From JBNJEM01 sp051745935 (GTDB lineage: Bacteria; Planctomycetota; Planctomycetia; Pirellulales; Pirellulaceae), in assembly GCA_051745935.1 (NCBI GenBank), contig JBNJEM010000087.1:1-17029 (forward strand): 17,029 bases of DNA, read 5' to 3'. The first letter of the stretch is position 1, and each line of letters opens with the position of its first letter. The translations under genes were made by a program, and so were the position numbers. Shown here piece by piece: positions 7,703 through 15,580 of the stretch. The notes beneath the pieces were generated by a model that had not been told where the DNA came from, did not search any database, and worked only from the letters and a program-made list of their open reading frames with translations.

Positions 7703-8539
7703 ATGAAGATAGCTGCCAGCTACTGGATGTTTGAAGGGGGACTGGAAGCTTGGCTGCCGGTCGCTGATGCCATGAAGCAGGCGAAAGAGTTGGGCTTCGA
7801 TGGTATCGAACTGGCCGTGGCCAGCACCGGAGTTCTCACACACGAGACGACCGAATCGGAATGCCGGGACATCGTGGCGGCAGCCCGGGATATCGGCGTC
7901 GAGATCGTGAGCGCCGCCAGCGGCGAACCCTGGACATGCTCGCCAAGCAGTGACGATCCGGCGGAACGTCAGCGAATCATCGAGTTCACGAAAAAAGCCC
8001 TCCAATTGACCCGCTGGCTCGGCACCGATGCCTACCTGTTCGTGCCCGGTGCCGTAGAGGTGCCTTTCCTGGCAAACGGCCCGATCATTCCCTATCAGCG
8101 GTGTTATGAACGGGCGCACGACGCCGTCTCGCAACTCGTACCCACCGCGGAAGAACTTGGCGTGACGATCGGTATTGAAAACGTGTGGAACAAGTTCCTC
8201 CTCAGCCCGCTGGAGTTCCGCGACTTTGTCGATAGTTTCCAGTCAAAGGCGGTGGGGGCCTATTTCGACGCCGGCAACACGCTGTTGACCGGCTATCCGG
8301 ACGACTGGGCGAGAATCCTGGGCCAGCGGATCGTGAGAGTCCATGTTAAAGACTTCAAGAAGTCGGTCGGCACCCTGGAGGGTTTCGTCGACATGCTGGA
8401 GGGCGATCTTGACTTTGAAGCCCTTAAAGGGGCATTGAAGGAAGTAAACTACACAGGTTGGGTGACCGCGGAGATGATCCCCCATCAGCCTGGCCGTCCG
8501 GAAAAAACGGCGAAAGCAATGAAAGAGTTGTTCACATAG
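7703..8539 (+). CDS. sugar isomerase/epimerase, xylose-isomerase-like TIM barrel (AP endonuclease 2 family)
   Basis: 278 residues, one TIM barrel. Metal-binding and catalytic acids of the sugar-epimerase group are in place: E159 in GIENVWN, D189 in YFDAGN, H214 in VHVKD and E257 in TAEM. The E-N-x-W-N and FDxGN motifs are shared by D-tagatose/L-ribulose 3-epimerases, L-ribulose-5-phosphate 3-epimerases and hydroxypyruvate isomerase-like proteins. The ATG has GGAGG about 8 nt upstream, and the ribosome site overlaps the end of the preceding gene. The pairing with Gfo/Idh/MocA proteins fits inositol-type or 3-keto-glycoside catabolism, where barrels of this fold isomerise or cleave keto sugars. 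The precise substrate is not determined. Confidence 0.88.
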   Translation: MKIAASYWMFEGGLEAWLPVADAMKQAKELGFDGIELAVASTGVLTHETTESECRDIVAAARDIGVEIVSAASGEPWTCSPSSDDPAERQRIIEFTKKALQLTRWLGTDAYLFVPGAVEVPFLANGPIIPYQRCYERAHDAVSQLVPTAEELGVTIGIENVWNKFLLSPLEFRDFVDSFQSKAVGAYFDAGNTLLTGYPDDWARILGQRIVRVHVKDFKKSVGTLEGFVDMLEGDLDFEALKGALKEVNYTGWVTAEMIPHQPGRPEKTAKAMKELFT

Positions 8540-8566
8540 CCACAGCAATCAGGAAGGATTGGTGCC

Positions 8567-9583
8567 ATGACGCGAGTTGGAATCGTCGGTCTGGGATTCA
8601 TGGGTAAGATGCACCTGCGCTGCTATAGCGATCTGGAGGACGTCCAGGTCGTGGCAATTTGTGACATCGACAAGTCAAAGTTTGAGGGCACCGGAGCAGC
8701 CGGGGGAAACATCGAAGGGGCCGAAGCACCGCTGGATTTGAGCGGGATTGGGAAGTATCGCGAACTCGATGCAATGCTCGCCGAGTCCAATCTCGACGCG
8801 CTTTCGGTGACGCTTCCGACCTACCTGCACACCGGCGCAACCGTGGCCGCGCTCGAGGCCGGCGTCAATGTCCTCTGTGAAAAACCAATGGCACTGACGC
8901 TGCCGGAGTGCGAGCAGATGATCTCGGCTGCCGGGCGCAGCGGCAAGCTGCTGCAAGTGGGACACTGCATTCGTTTCTGGCCCGAATACGCCGTTACAAA
9001 CGAGCTGATCGAGTCAGGCCAGTACGGCAAGGTGCTGGCTGCCACGTTCCAGCGGCTGAGTTTGACCCCCGGTTGGTCCTGGCAAGGATGGCTGCTGGAT
9101 GCCGACAAGAGTGGCGGAGCGGCTGTAGACCTGCACATTCACGACGCCGACTACGTACATTACATTTTCGGCATGCCCCGCGCCGTTTTCAGCCGTGCCA
9201 CCAGCACGTCGCCCGGCGGCTGCGACCACATCGTCACCCAGTACGTGTACGAGAACGACTGCGTTGTGACTGCCGAAGGGGGCTGGATCATGAGTCCCAC
9301 TTTCGGCTTTGAAATGAGCTTCAACATCGTTCTGGAAAAAGCCACGATTACCTTCGACCTCACCCGCGACCCCGCTTTCAAAGTCTGTCCCATGGAGGGG
9401 AAGGCCTTCACCCCAGACGTTCCAGCCGGCGACGGCTATTCGCGCGAAATCGAACACTTCGTCCGCGCGGTCCGCGGCGAGAGTGTACCGGACGTTATCA
9501 CGCCGTCGCAGTCGGCTGAATCTCTCCGGCTCGTGCTCGCCGAACGGGAGTCGTCCGGCGCGGGTCAGGTCCTACAGCTCTAG
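8567..9583 (+). CDS. Gfo/Idh/MocA-family NAD(P)-dependent oxidoreductase (second copy)
   Basis: 338 residues. Nucleotide-binding motif GIVGLGFMG (5-13), EKP at 105-107, and DLHIHDADYVHYIFG (188-202) with the catalytic Asp/His group. The C-terminal domain ends with YSREIEHFVRAVRGE and a short hydrophobic tail. ATG 8567 follows AGGAAGG at good spacing, 27 bp after the previous stop; it is the last gene of the operon. The HIHD motif differs from the GIHD motif of the first copy, so the two enzymes probably handle different substrates or steps, for example oxidation at the start and reduction at the end of a redox-neutral sequence. Confidence 0.93.
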   Translation: MTRVGIVGLGFMGKMHLRCYSDLEDVQVVAICDIDKSKFEGTGAAGGNIEGAEAPLDLSGIGKYRELDAMLAESNLDALSVTLPTYLHTGATVAALEAGVNVLCEKPMALTLPECEQMISAAGRSGKLLQVGHCIRFWPEYAVTNELIESGQYGKVLAATFQRLSLTPGWSWQGWLLDADKSGGAAVDLHIHDADYVHYIFGMPRAVFSRATSTSPGGCDHIVTQYVYENDCVVTAEGGWIMSPTFGFEMSFNIVLEKATITFDLTRDPAFKVCPMEGKAFTPDVPAGDGYSREIEHFVRAVRGESVPDVITPSQSAESLRLVLAERESSGAGQVLQL

Positions 9584-9586
9584 GAT

Positions 9587-9611
9587 CCCAGCGCGGCAAC
9601 GCTCTGCTGGG
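9587..9611 (+). terminator. possible terminator hairpin at the end of the sugar operon
   Basis: CCCAGC (9587-9592) pairs with GCTGGG (9606-9611), with an inner GCG-GCAA-CGC stem closed by a GNRA tetraloop. It starts 3 nt after the TAG stop. No T-run follows, so if it ends transcription it is weak or needs a factor; it may equally protect the 3' end. Confidence 0.4.
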
Positions 9612-9765
9612 CCGCAACCAAGCCGGCATCTGAACGGGGCCACTGTTCACTCTATGATTGCAGACTTCTTTTGAATGTTTGTAACCGTTCACGGGCAAAA
9701 GACTGATGTCCGCGGGCGTTCGCAGGTCCGTTGCACATTTGAGGAAAGGCTTTTCGAGGTGCAAA

Positions 9766-9879
9766 TGCCACGGGCTTGTCCCGTGGTTCGTTACGTTCCA
9801 CGCTACCGACAGGCAGCAGTGGTGTGTCTGGCCGGTGTGTAGCGGCGAGCGTGAACCACCACGGGACAAGCCCGTGGCA
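9766..9879. repeat. inverted pair of a palindromic repeat (core CACGGGACAAGCCCGTG)
   Basis: TGCCACGGGCTTGTCCCGTG then GTTC (9766-9789) is the reverse complement of GAACCAC followed by GGGACAAGCCCGTGGCA (9853-9879), apart from a 3-base CAC duplication in the second. Each arm is itself palindromic (CCACGGG-CTTGT-CCCGTGG). The two arms are about 63 bp apart and could fold into one large hairpin or two small ones. Confidence 0.85.
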
Positions 9880-9976
9880 TCCAGGCGGGCCTTGCGTGTC
9901 CAGGCCGTGTAGCGGCACCCGCGAACAGCTACGAATGTTTTTGATTTCCGTCGAGCGTAGCAAAGAACGTGAATGG

Positions 9977-9999
9977 GCACGGGACAAGCCGCGTGGCAT
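9977..9999 (+). repeat. third, imperfect copy of the palindromic repeat
   Basis: GCACGGGACAAGCCGCGTGG then CA has one extra G compared with the copy at 9853-9879. It ends 20 bp before recognisable GH127 sequence begins and so marks the left border of that remnant. Confidence 0.75.
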
Positions 10000-10019
10000 C
10001 ACAGTTTTTTGCAACGCTG

Positions 10020-10403
10020 GGGTACACCCTCCCCATGGCCGCGCGCATCATCCCGGGAAACCCAAAAGTGAAAGACCAGGTCGATCGTATCGCCATTGAA
10101 CGGGGCCCCGTGGTCTATTGCGTTGAACAAGCCGATAACCCCGAGCTCGACCTTGATCGCATCTATTCTCCGGACCCCAAACCCGTTAACGAGTCCTTTG
10201 AACCGGAGCTACTCGGCGAGGGGGCGAGTCTGCGGATCGATGCCAAGCAGCTGGACCCCGAGGGCGAGGACAAACGTGTGCAAGTCAAGCTGATCCCCTA
10301 TTGCGCCTGGGCCAACCGCAAGCCGGGGCGAATGCGGGTCTGGCTACCGACCAAGCCCTCTCAATTACCCCAGCTTTCCATCCGGACAAATCCGACCGCC
10401 TGA
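10020..10403 (+). pseudogene. C-terminal remnant of a GH127 (DUF1680) beta-L-arabinofuranosidase-type gene
   Basis: From about 10020 the frame reads GYTLPMAARIIPGNPKV, then DRIAIERGPVVYCVEQADNP, and ends with LIPYCAWANRKPGRMRVWLP. These are the C-terminal motifs of GH127/DUF1680 glycosidases (the RGPxVYC.E..D block and the PYxxWANRxxGxMxVW block). Only about 115 residues remain of a protein that is normally over 600; the catalytic barrel with its Glu and Cys residues is missing. The 5' side ends at a palindromic repeat. The last 10 codons and the TGA stop come from a truncated 100-bp repeat. There is no ribosome site or plausible start, so it is almost certainly a dead fragment. It fits the neighbouring sugar operon as a lost polysaccharide-degradation gene. 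Confidence 0.8.
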
Positions 10404-10410
10404 AAGTATA
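10371..10410 (-). repeat. truncated copy E of the 100-bp repeat (reverse)
   Basis: CAGCTTTCCATCCGGACAAA then TCCGACCGCCTGAAAGTATA matches the end of copies C and D (CAGCTTTCCACCCGGAAAAA, TCCAACCGCCTGAAATATA) with only a few differences. The remaining 60 bp of the unit are absent. Its TGA serves as the stop of the GH127 fragment. Confidence 0.8.
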
Positions 10411-10468
10411 GTCACGGAAGACTTCGCGAGTTCACCGGGCTACGACCTTCACGACGCAGCTCCCCCGC

Positions 10469-11476
10469 CTACGCCGGCTGGCCGGTGTAGGAGGTCAGCG
10501 CCTTCATGTAGTTGCCTCGTTCGAACGCGGCCGGGTCGGGGCAGTTGGCCTGGCTCAACACGCCCTTGAACTGGTTGAGCGAGTCGTAGTCATTCTTTTT
10601 CATCCACTGGGTCAACCCGTCCACAATGGTTCCGACTTGGTCGAAGCCGTTTTTGTAGATGGTGGAAGCCACCATGCCCACGTCAGCGCCCACGACCAGC
10701 GATTTCGCCAACGCCTCGGCGGAGTGGATCCCGCTGGTGAGAGCCAACGACGCCTCCACGCGACCGTGAAGAATCGCGATCCAGCGGAGGGGAAGGAGGA
10801 GTTCATACGGGGTGCTCAGTTTCACGCGGGGTCGAACATCGAGTTGGTCGAGCTCAATGTCCGGCTGCAGGAACCGGTTGAACAGCACCAGCCCATCCGC
10901 TCCGGCTTCCGCCAGTCTTTTGGCCATATTGCCGGGGGAGCTGAATTGCGAGCCGACTTTGACGGCCAGCGGGATCGAGATCGACTGCTTCACGGCCGCC
11001 ACCAAATCGAGATACCGCTTCTCGACATCCGCGCCGGGCATGTCCGGGTCGGCGGCGATAAAGTAGATGTTCAGTTCCAGCGCATCGGCACCCGCATTTT
11101 GCATCTGTTGGGCGTAGTCCGTCCACCCACCCTCCGAGGTGCCGTTGAGGCTGGCGATCACCGGAATGGACAGCGCGTTCTTGGCTTTCTCGATATGTTC
11201 CACATAGCCGCGCGGGCCGAGTCGATAGTCATCGAGCTCGGGAAACCAATTGCTATGCTCGGCATACGCTTCGGCGCCTCGCTCCCGGGCCCCGACCAGT
11301 TCCAACTCCTCGTGCTCGATTTGTTCCTCGAAGAGAGAGTAAAGGACCACGGCGGACGCCCCGGCCTCTTCAAGCCGCTTCAGGGAGTCCACTTTTTCCG
11401 AAAGTGGACAGGCCGAGACCACCAATGGGTTCTTCAACCCCAATCCCAGGTACTTCGTACTCAGATCAACAGTCAC
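10469..11476 (-). CDS. dihydroorotate-dehydrogenase-like FMN TIM-barrel protein paired with PFOR
   Basis: 335 residues starting at GTG 11476, which has AAGGAG 8 nt upstream; the open frame extends 37 codons further, but that stretch is Arg-rich and overlaps the end of the PFOR gene. The fold is that of the DHOD/PreA family: NPLVVSACPLS (16-26), IPVIASLNGTSEGGW (104-118), ELNIYFIA (134-141), IPLAVKVG (168-175), ADGLVLFNRF (193-202) and ALTSGIHSAEALAKSLVVGADVGMVAS (245-271), which is the FMN phosphate site. The catalytic loop of true DHODs, N-[IV]-S-[CS]-P-N, is replaced by NIYFIAADPDMPG, so it has no evident base (Cys/Ser) for dihydroorotate oxidation. It lies 26 bp after PFOR in one operon, suggesting a redox role linked to ferredoxin. 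The substrate is unknown. Confidence 0.85.
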   Translation of the reverse strand: MTVDLSTKYLGLGLKNPLVVSACPLSEKVDSLKRLEEAGASAVVLYSLFEEQIEHEELELVGARERGAEAYAEHSNWFPELDDYRLGPRGYVEHIEKAKNALSIPVIASLNGTSEGGWTDYAQQMQNAGADALELNIYFIAADPDMPGADVEKRYLDLVAAVKQSISIPLAVKVGSQFSSPGNMAKRLAEAGADGLVLFNRFLQPDIELDQLDVRPRVKLSTPYELLLPLRWIAILHGRVEASLALTSGIHSAEALAKSLVVGADVGMVASTIYKNGFDQVGTIVDGLTQWMKKNDYDSLNQFKGVLSQANCPDPAAFERGNYMKALTSYTGQPA

Positions 11477-11484
11477 GTATTCAT

Positions 11485-11490
11485 CTCCTT
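11485..11490 (-). promoter_or_regulatory. Shine-Dalgarno that fixes the GTG start of the DHOD-like gene
   Basis: AAGGAG on the minus strand, in GGAAGGAGATGAATACGTG. The ATG inside this run is out of frame and meets TGA two codons later. GTG 11476 is therefore the start. Confidence 0.7.
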
Positions 11491-11502
11491 CCAAACGGCG
11501 GG

Positions 11503-14500
11503 TTATTGCTCTTTGCCGTTGCCGTCGCCTTCGCGCTCCGCGTCGGCCGTCCACGTCATCGCGGCCATCTGCTCGTAAAGTTGCCAACGTTCATTAATGT
11601 CCTTTTGGCCCGCCGCCATCAGCCGTTCCGCCTCGTCCGGCTTGGAACGAGTCAGCATGGCGAACCGCGCCTGCTTCATGGCAAGATCCTTGAAAGAACC
11701 TTGGGGCGACTTGCTGTCCAGGTGGAACGGCTGGGTCTGATCGCGAGGATCGTAATGATACAGGGGCCAATACCCGCAAGTCACGGCTTCTTTCTGCTGC
11801 TCCATCCCGGTGCGCATGTCGATTCCCCAACCGATGCACGGGGAAAGCGCAAGGATGAGCGACGTGCCCGGATACGATTCGGCGGCGAGCATCGTGCGGA
11901 TCGCGTGCACTGGATTGGCGCCCATCGCGATCTGCCCCACGAACACCTCGCCATAGGTGGTGGCGATGATCCCCAGATCCTTCTTTCGAGCCGGCTTTCC
12001 AGCGGCGGCGAACTTGGCGACCGCCCCCCGCGGCGTGGCTTTTGAAGCCTGGCCGCCCGTATTCGAATAGACCTCGGTGTCCATCACCAAAATATTGACG
12101 TCGCGTCCGGAGGCGAAGACGTGGTCCAAGCCGCCGAAACCAATGTCGTAGGCCCATCCATCGCCGCCGAACGACCAGACGCTGCGGCGGACCAGATAGT
12201 CGGCCGACGCCAACAAGTTGCCGGCGTCCGGATCGTCGATCTCCGCCAGCTTCTTCTTGAGCTCCGCGACTCGCGCCCGCTGCTCCGCGATGCCCCGATC
12301 CGTGTCCTGAGACGCACTCATCAGCGCCGTCACCAGCTCGTCACCCAACTGATCGGAAAGGCGGCGCAACAACTCATGGGCGTACTTCAGCTGCTGGTCG
12401 ATCGCCAGACGGAATCCGAAACCAAACTCGCCAGCGTCCTCGAACAACGAATTGGACCAGGCCGGGCCATGCCCTTGCGCGTTCCTCGCGTACGGCGTGC
12501 ACGGCAGATTCCCCCCGTAAATGGATGAACAACCCGTTGCGTTACCGATCAGCATCCGGTCGCCAAACAGTTGCGTCAGTAGTTTAACATACGGCGTTTC
12601 CCCGCAACCCGCGCAGGCCCCGTTGAACTCAAACAACGGCTGCAAAAGCTGCGATCCCTTGATCGAGTCGATCTTGACTTGGTCGCGGTCCACCTCGGGG
12701 AGGCTCAGGAAGTACTCCCAATTCGTCTTCTCCCGCTCCATGTGCTCCAGCATCGGCGCCATGTTGATGGCCTTGCGATCCGGCTCCTGCTTGTTCTTGG
12801 CCGGGCAGGCCTCCACGCAGAGCCCGCACCCCGTGCAGTCTTCCGGGGCCACCTGAATCCGCGTTTTCGACCCGGAAAAGTCCTTGCCCTGACAATCAGC
12901 CACGACGAAATCTTCCGGCGAGTCGGCCACCGCGGAGGATTCGAAGACCTTCATGCGGATGGTCGCGTGCGGGCAGACCAGCGAGCAACGCCCGCATTGG
13001 ATACACACGTCCGGATCCCAAATCGGGATGAATTGCGCGACGCAGCGCTTCTCGTATTGCGTGGTGGCCGTGGGAAACGTGCCATCGCACGGCAAGGCAC
13101 TGACCGGCAGTTCATCGCCCCGGTTGGCAATCATCGTCCCCAACACGTTTTTCACGAACTCGGGCGCGTCCTCCGGTACCGGCGGTCGCCGATGGCGCGA
13201 CGAGGTCACTTTATCAGGAACCTTGACCTCTTCCAGAGCGTTCAGGGCGCCGTCCACCGCCGCATAGTTGCGCTGCACGATCTTGCCCCCGCCCTTCTTG
13301 CGATAGGTCTTTTCGATCGCCTCTTTAATCCGGACGATCGCTTCGTCCTCGGCGAGGACCTGGGCCAGCTTGAAGAAGCAGGTCTGCATCGTCGTGTTGA
13401 TGCGAACGCCCATCTCCGCGTCGCGAGCCACGCGGTACCCATCGACCACGTAAAACTTGAGCTGTTTCTCGATAATCTGCTCCTGCGCTTCCATCGGCAG
13501 GTGCTCCCACACTTCGTCCGCGCCGTAGGGGCTATTGAGCAGGAACGTGGCCCCGGGCTCGGCCATGGAAAGCACGTCCAGCCGATCCAGGAATTGGAAC
13601 TGGTGACAGGCCACGAAATTGGCCCTGTGCACCAGATAGGAGCCTTTGATGGGACGCGGGCTGAAGCGGAGGTGAGAGACGGTCACCGAGCCCGCCTTCC
13701 GCGAGTCGTAGACGAAATACCCTTGCGCGTACAGCGAGGTATTCTCGCCGACAATCTTCACCGAGTTCTTGTTCGCCCCCACCGTCCCGTCCGAGCCCAA
13801 TCCGAAGAAGACGGCCCGCGTGACGTCCGCCTTCTCCGTGGAGAAGGTGGGATCGTAGTCAACACTTAGATGGGTCACGTCGTCGTTGATCCCCACGGTG
13901 AACCGCCGCTTGGGCTCCGGCTTCGCCATCTCGGCGAAGATGCCCGCCGCCATCGCCGGGGTGAACTCCTTGGACGACAAGCCATACCGTCCCCCAATAA
14001 CCTTTGGCATCGGCGCCCCGGCGGCAGCGGAAGGCCAGTAGTCCGCCAATGCCGTCAGCACGTCCTGGAAAAGCGGCTCACCTTGGGCCCCTGGCTCTTT
14101 GGTCCGATCCAAAGCGGCAACGACCTTCGCCGTTTTCGGCAAGGCCCGAACCATCGCCTCGCCGTCAAAGGGCCGATACAGCCGCACTTTGAGCACGCCG
14201 ACCTTCTCGCCCGACTCGGCCAATTTCTCGACCGTTTCCTCCACCACCCCAGCCCCGGAACCAAGGGCCACGATCACGCGTTCCGCGTCGGAAGGCCCGA
14301 CATAGTCGAACAAATGGTACTGCCGCCCCACCAGCCCGGCGAACTTGTCCATCGCCCTCTGCACGGTCGCGGCACATTGGTCATAGAACGGATTGCACGC
14401 CTCGCGGGCCTGGAAAAAGACGTCCGGGTTCTGGGCCGTGCCTCGCAACAGCGGCTTCTCCGGGGTCAACGCCCGCTCGCGATGCGACCGCACCAAGTCC

Positions 14501-15141
14501 ATGTCAATCATCGCCCGGCAGTCGTCTTCGGTGAGCTGCTCAATCCGGTTGACTTCATGGGAGATCCGAAACCCCTCGTAAAAGTGGATGAACGGCACCC
14601 GGGATTCAAAGGTCGCCGCTTGCGAAATCAAGGCGAAATCGTGCGCCTCCTGCACCGAGCCGGAGGAGAGCATGCCCCACCCGGTGGTGCGACACGCCAT
14701 CACGTCGCTGTGGTCCCCAAAGATCGACAACGCATGGGTCGCCACGGTCCGAGACGTCACATGGAAGACCGTCGGCGTCAACTCCCCGGCGATCTTGAAC
14801 ATGTTGGGAATCATCAACAGCAAACCCTGGGACGCCGTAAACGTCGTCGTGACGGCCCCGGATTGCAGCGAGCCGTGCACGGCCGCCGCCGCCCCCGCCT
14901 CGCTCTGCATCTCCACCACGTCCGGGACGGTCCCAAAGATGTTTTTGCGCCCGGCGGCGGCCCAGGCATCCGGCATCTCCCCCAACCCGGACGACGGCGT
15001 GATCGGATAGATCGCCGCCACTTCGTTGGTCAGGTGAGCAATGTAGGCTGTCGCTTCATTGCCTTCCACCGTCATGACTTGCCGCGGCGGCTGGCTTTGT
15101 TTGTCGTTTGCACCCTGCTCCGAGACGTTAGTATCGAGCAC
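11503..15141 (-). CDS. nifJ: pyruvate:ferredoxin (flavodoxin) oxidoreductase, single-chain
   Basis: 1212 residues, the full length of homodimeric PFOR. It splits pyruvate with CoA into acetyl-CoA and CO2 and reduces ferredoxin or flavodoxin, using thiamine diphosphate and three [4Fe-4S] clusters in the cytoplasm. The N-terminal domain has YPITPSS (45-51) and VEMQSEAGA with E81. The gamma domain (about 435-640) contains GLGSDGTVGANKNSVKI. Two ferredoxin-type clusters are C713/C716/C719/C723 and C769/C772/C775/C779. The proximal cluster uses C843, C846, C871 and C1122. The TPP site is GDGWAYDIGFGGLDH (993-1007) with DTEVYSNTGGQASKATP (1021-1037). The GTG start has AGGAGG 6 nt upstream. No frameshift or missing residue was seen. 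Related 2-oxoacid oxidoreductases exist, but this architecture is that of PFOR. Confidence 0.97.
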   Translation of the reverse strand: MLDTNVSEQGANDKQSQPPRQVMTVEGNEATAYIAHLTNEVAAIYPITPSSGLGEMPDAWAAAGRKNIFGTVPDVVEMQSEAGAAAAVHGSLQSGAVTTTFTASQGLLLMIPNMFKIAGELTPTVFHVTSRTVATHALSIFGDHSDVMACRTTGWGMLSSGSVQEAHDFALISQAATFESRVPFIHFYEGFRISHEVNRIEQLTEDDCRAMIDMDLVRSHRERALTPEKPLLRGTAQNPDVFFQAREACNPFYDQCAATVQRAMDKFAGLVGRQYHLFDYVGPSDAERVIVALGSGAGVVEETVEKLAESGEKVGVLKVRLYRPFDGEAMVRALPKTAKVVAALDRTKEPGAQGEPLFQDVLTALADYWPSAAAGAPMPKVIGGRYGLSSKEFTPAMAAGIFAEMAKPEPKRRFTVGINDDVTHLSVDYDPTFSTEKADVTRAVFFGLGSDGTVGANKNSVKIVGENTSLYAQGYFVYDSRKAGSVTVSHLRFSPRPIKGSYLVHRANFVACHQFQFLDRLDVLSMAEPGATFLLNSPYGADEVWEHLPMEAQEQIIEKQLKFYVVDGYRVARDAEMGVRINTTMQTCFFKLAQVLAEDEAIVRIKEAIEKTYRKKGGGKIVQRNYAAVDGALNALEEVKVPDKVTSSRHRRPPVPEDAPEFVKNVLGTMIANRGDELPVSALPCDGTFPTATTQYEKRCVAQFIPIWDPDVCIQCGRCSLVCPHATIRMKVFESSAVADSPEDFVVADCQGKDFSGSKTRIQVAPEDCTGCGLCVEACPAKNKQEPDRKAINMAPMLEHMEREKTNWEYFLSLPEVDRDQVKIDSIKGSQLLQPLFEFNGACAGCGETPYVKLLTQLFGDRMLIGNATGCSSIYGGNLPCTPYARNAQGHGPAWSNSLFEDAGEFGFGFRLAIDQQLKYAHELLRRLSDQLGDELVTALMSASQDTDRGIAEQRARVAELKKKLAEIDDPDAGNLLASADYLVRRSVWSFGGDGWAYDIGFGGLDHVFASGRDVNILVMDTEVYSNTGGQASKATPRGAVAKFAAAGKPARKKDLGIIATTYGEVFVGQIAMGANPVHAIRTMLAAESYPGTSLILALSPCIGWGIDMRTGMEQQKEAVTCGYWPLYHYDPRDQTQPFHLDSKSPQGSFKDLAMKQARFAMLTRSKPDEAERLMAAGQKDINERWQLYEQMAAMTWTADAEREGDGNGKEQ

Positions 15142-15147
15142 CGGTTG

Positions 15148-15153
15148 CCTCCT
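15148..15153 (-). promoter_or_regulatory. strong ribosome binding site of the PFOR gene
   Basis: AGGAGG on the minus strand, 6 nt before GTG 15141. It is the most complete Shine-Dalgarno in the window and supports the non-ATG start of this long gene. Confidence 0.75.
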
Positions 15154-15542
15154 CTTATTTTCTAAATTGGTCTCGCTTGTGAACGTAAATTCGCCGCCTT
15201 TTGCGTCGCGCCGCTTTGAGCGGGATTTCGCCGACCTCGCCCCGCTGAAGGCCTCGGCCTATCCCGAACCCAGATCAGGCACCGACTTCAAGGTGCACGG
15301 TGGCCCCCGAAACCCGTCCAGGCGGCCATCTCGACGAGCTCAAGGAATCCCTCGGATCTTTTGGACCGGGGCTCTCAAAGCTCGAATTCGCATGCGCTAC
15401 GCAGACGCCCAATATCCGCTTCGTGTCCCGCTTCAGTCCCGGCGGCACTCCTCGCTGCAAGCCGGGCCCTCGAGATCTCGTCATGCCTGTCCGCTCTCCC
15501 CGGAATAAGCCGCAAGACACCCTGCATCAGACCGTAAATTAC

Positions 15543-15558
15543 CCCGGACCGGACCGGG
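15543..15558 (-). terminator. possible hairpin downstream of vapC
   Basis: CCCGG (15543-15547) and CCGGG (15554-15558) form a 5-bp stem with a 6-nt loop, 23 nt past the toxin stop. Only a short AT stretch follows on the minus strand, so terminator activity is uncertain. Confidence 0.3.
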
Positions 15559-15580
15559 TCGCAAGGCCCCCCTCGGGCGG

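Larger units (their letters stand above)
9584..10019. other. gene-free region between sugar operon and GH127 remnant
   Basis: The stretch contains the operon-end hairpin and three copies of a palindromic repeat (listed separately). A GTG-started frame enters from 9969 into the GH127 remnant, but its first 17 codons are repeat sequence. Nothing else is recognisable. Confidence 0.6.
15142..15580. other. intergenic region between PFOR and the VapBC pair
   Basis: About 440 bp with no convincing gene. The left part must hold the PFOR promoter (minus strand); an AT-rich patch at 15154-15172 and TTTACG near 15185 are the only hints, too weak to call. The frames at 15300-15779 have no recognisable motif. 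Confidence 0.5.

Noticed and set aside
11477..11587. N-terminal 37-codon extension of the DHOD-like gene
   Set aside because: It overlaps the PFOR C-terminus, is Arg-rich, and the GTG at 11476 has a good ribosome site and starts where family homology starts.
12679..15165. Long open frames on the plus strand opposite PFOR (396 and 431 codons)
   Set aside because: They are antisense shadows of the well-supported PFOR gene, rich in Arg/His/Gly with no family resemblance.
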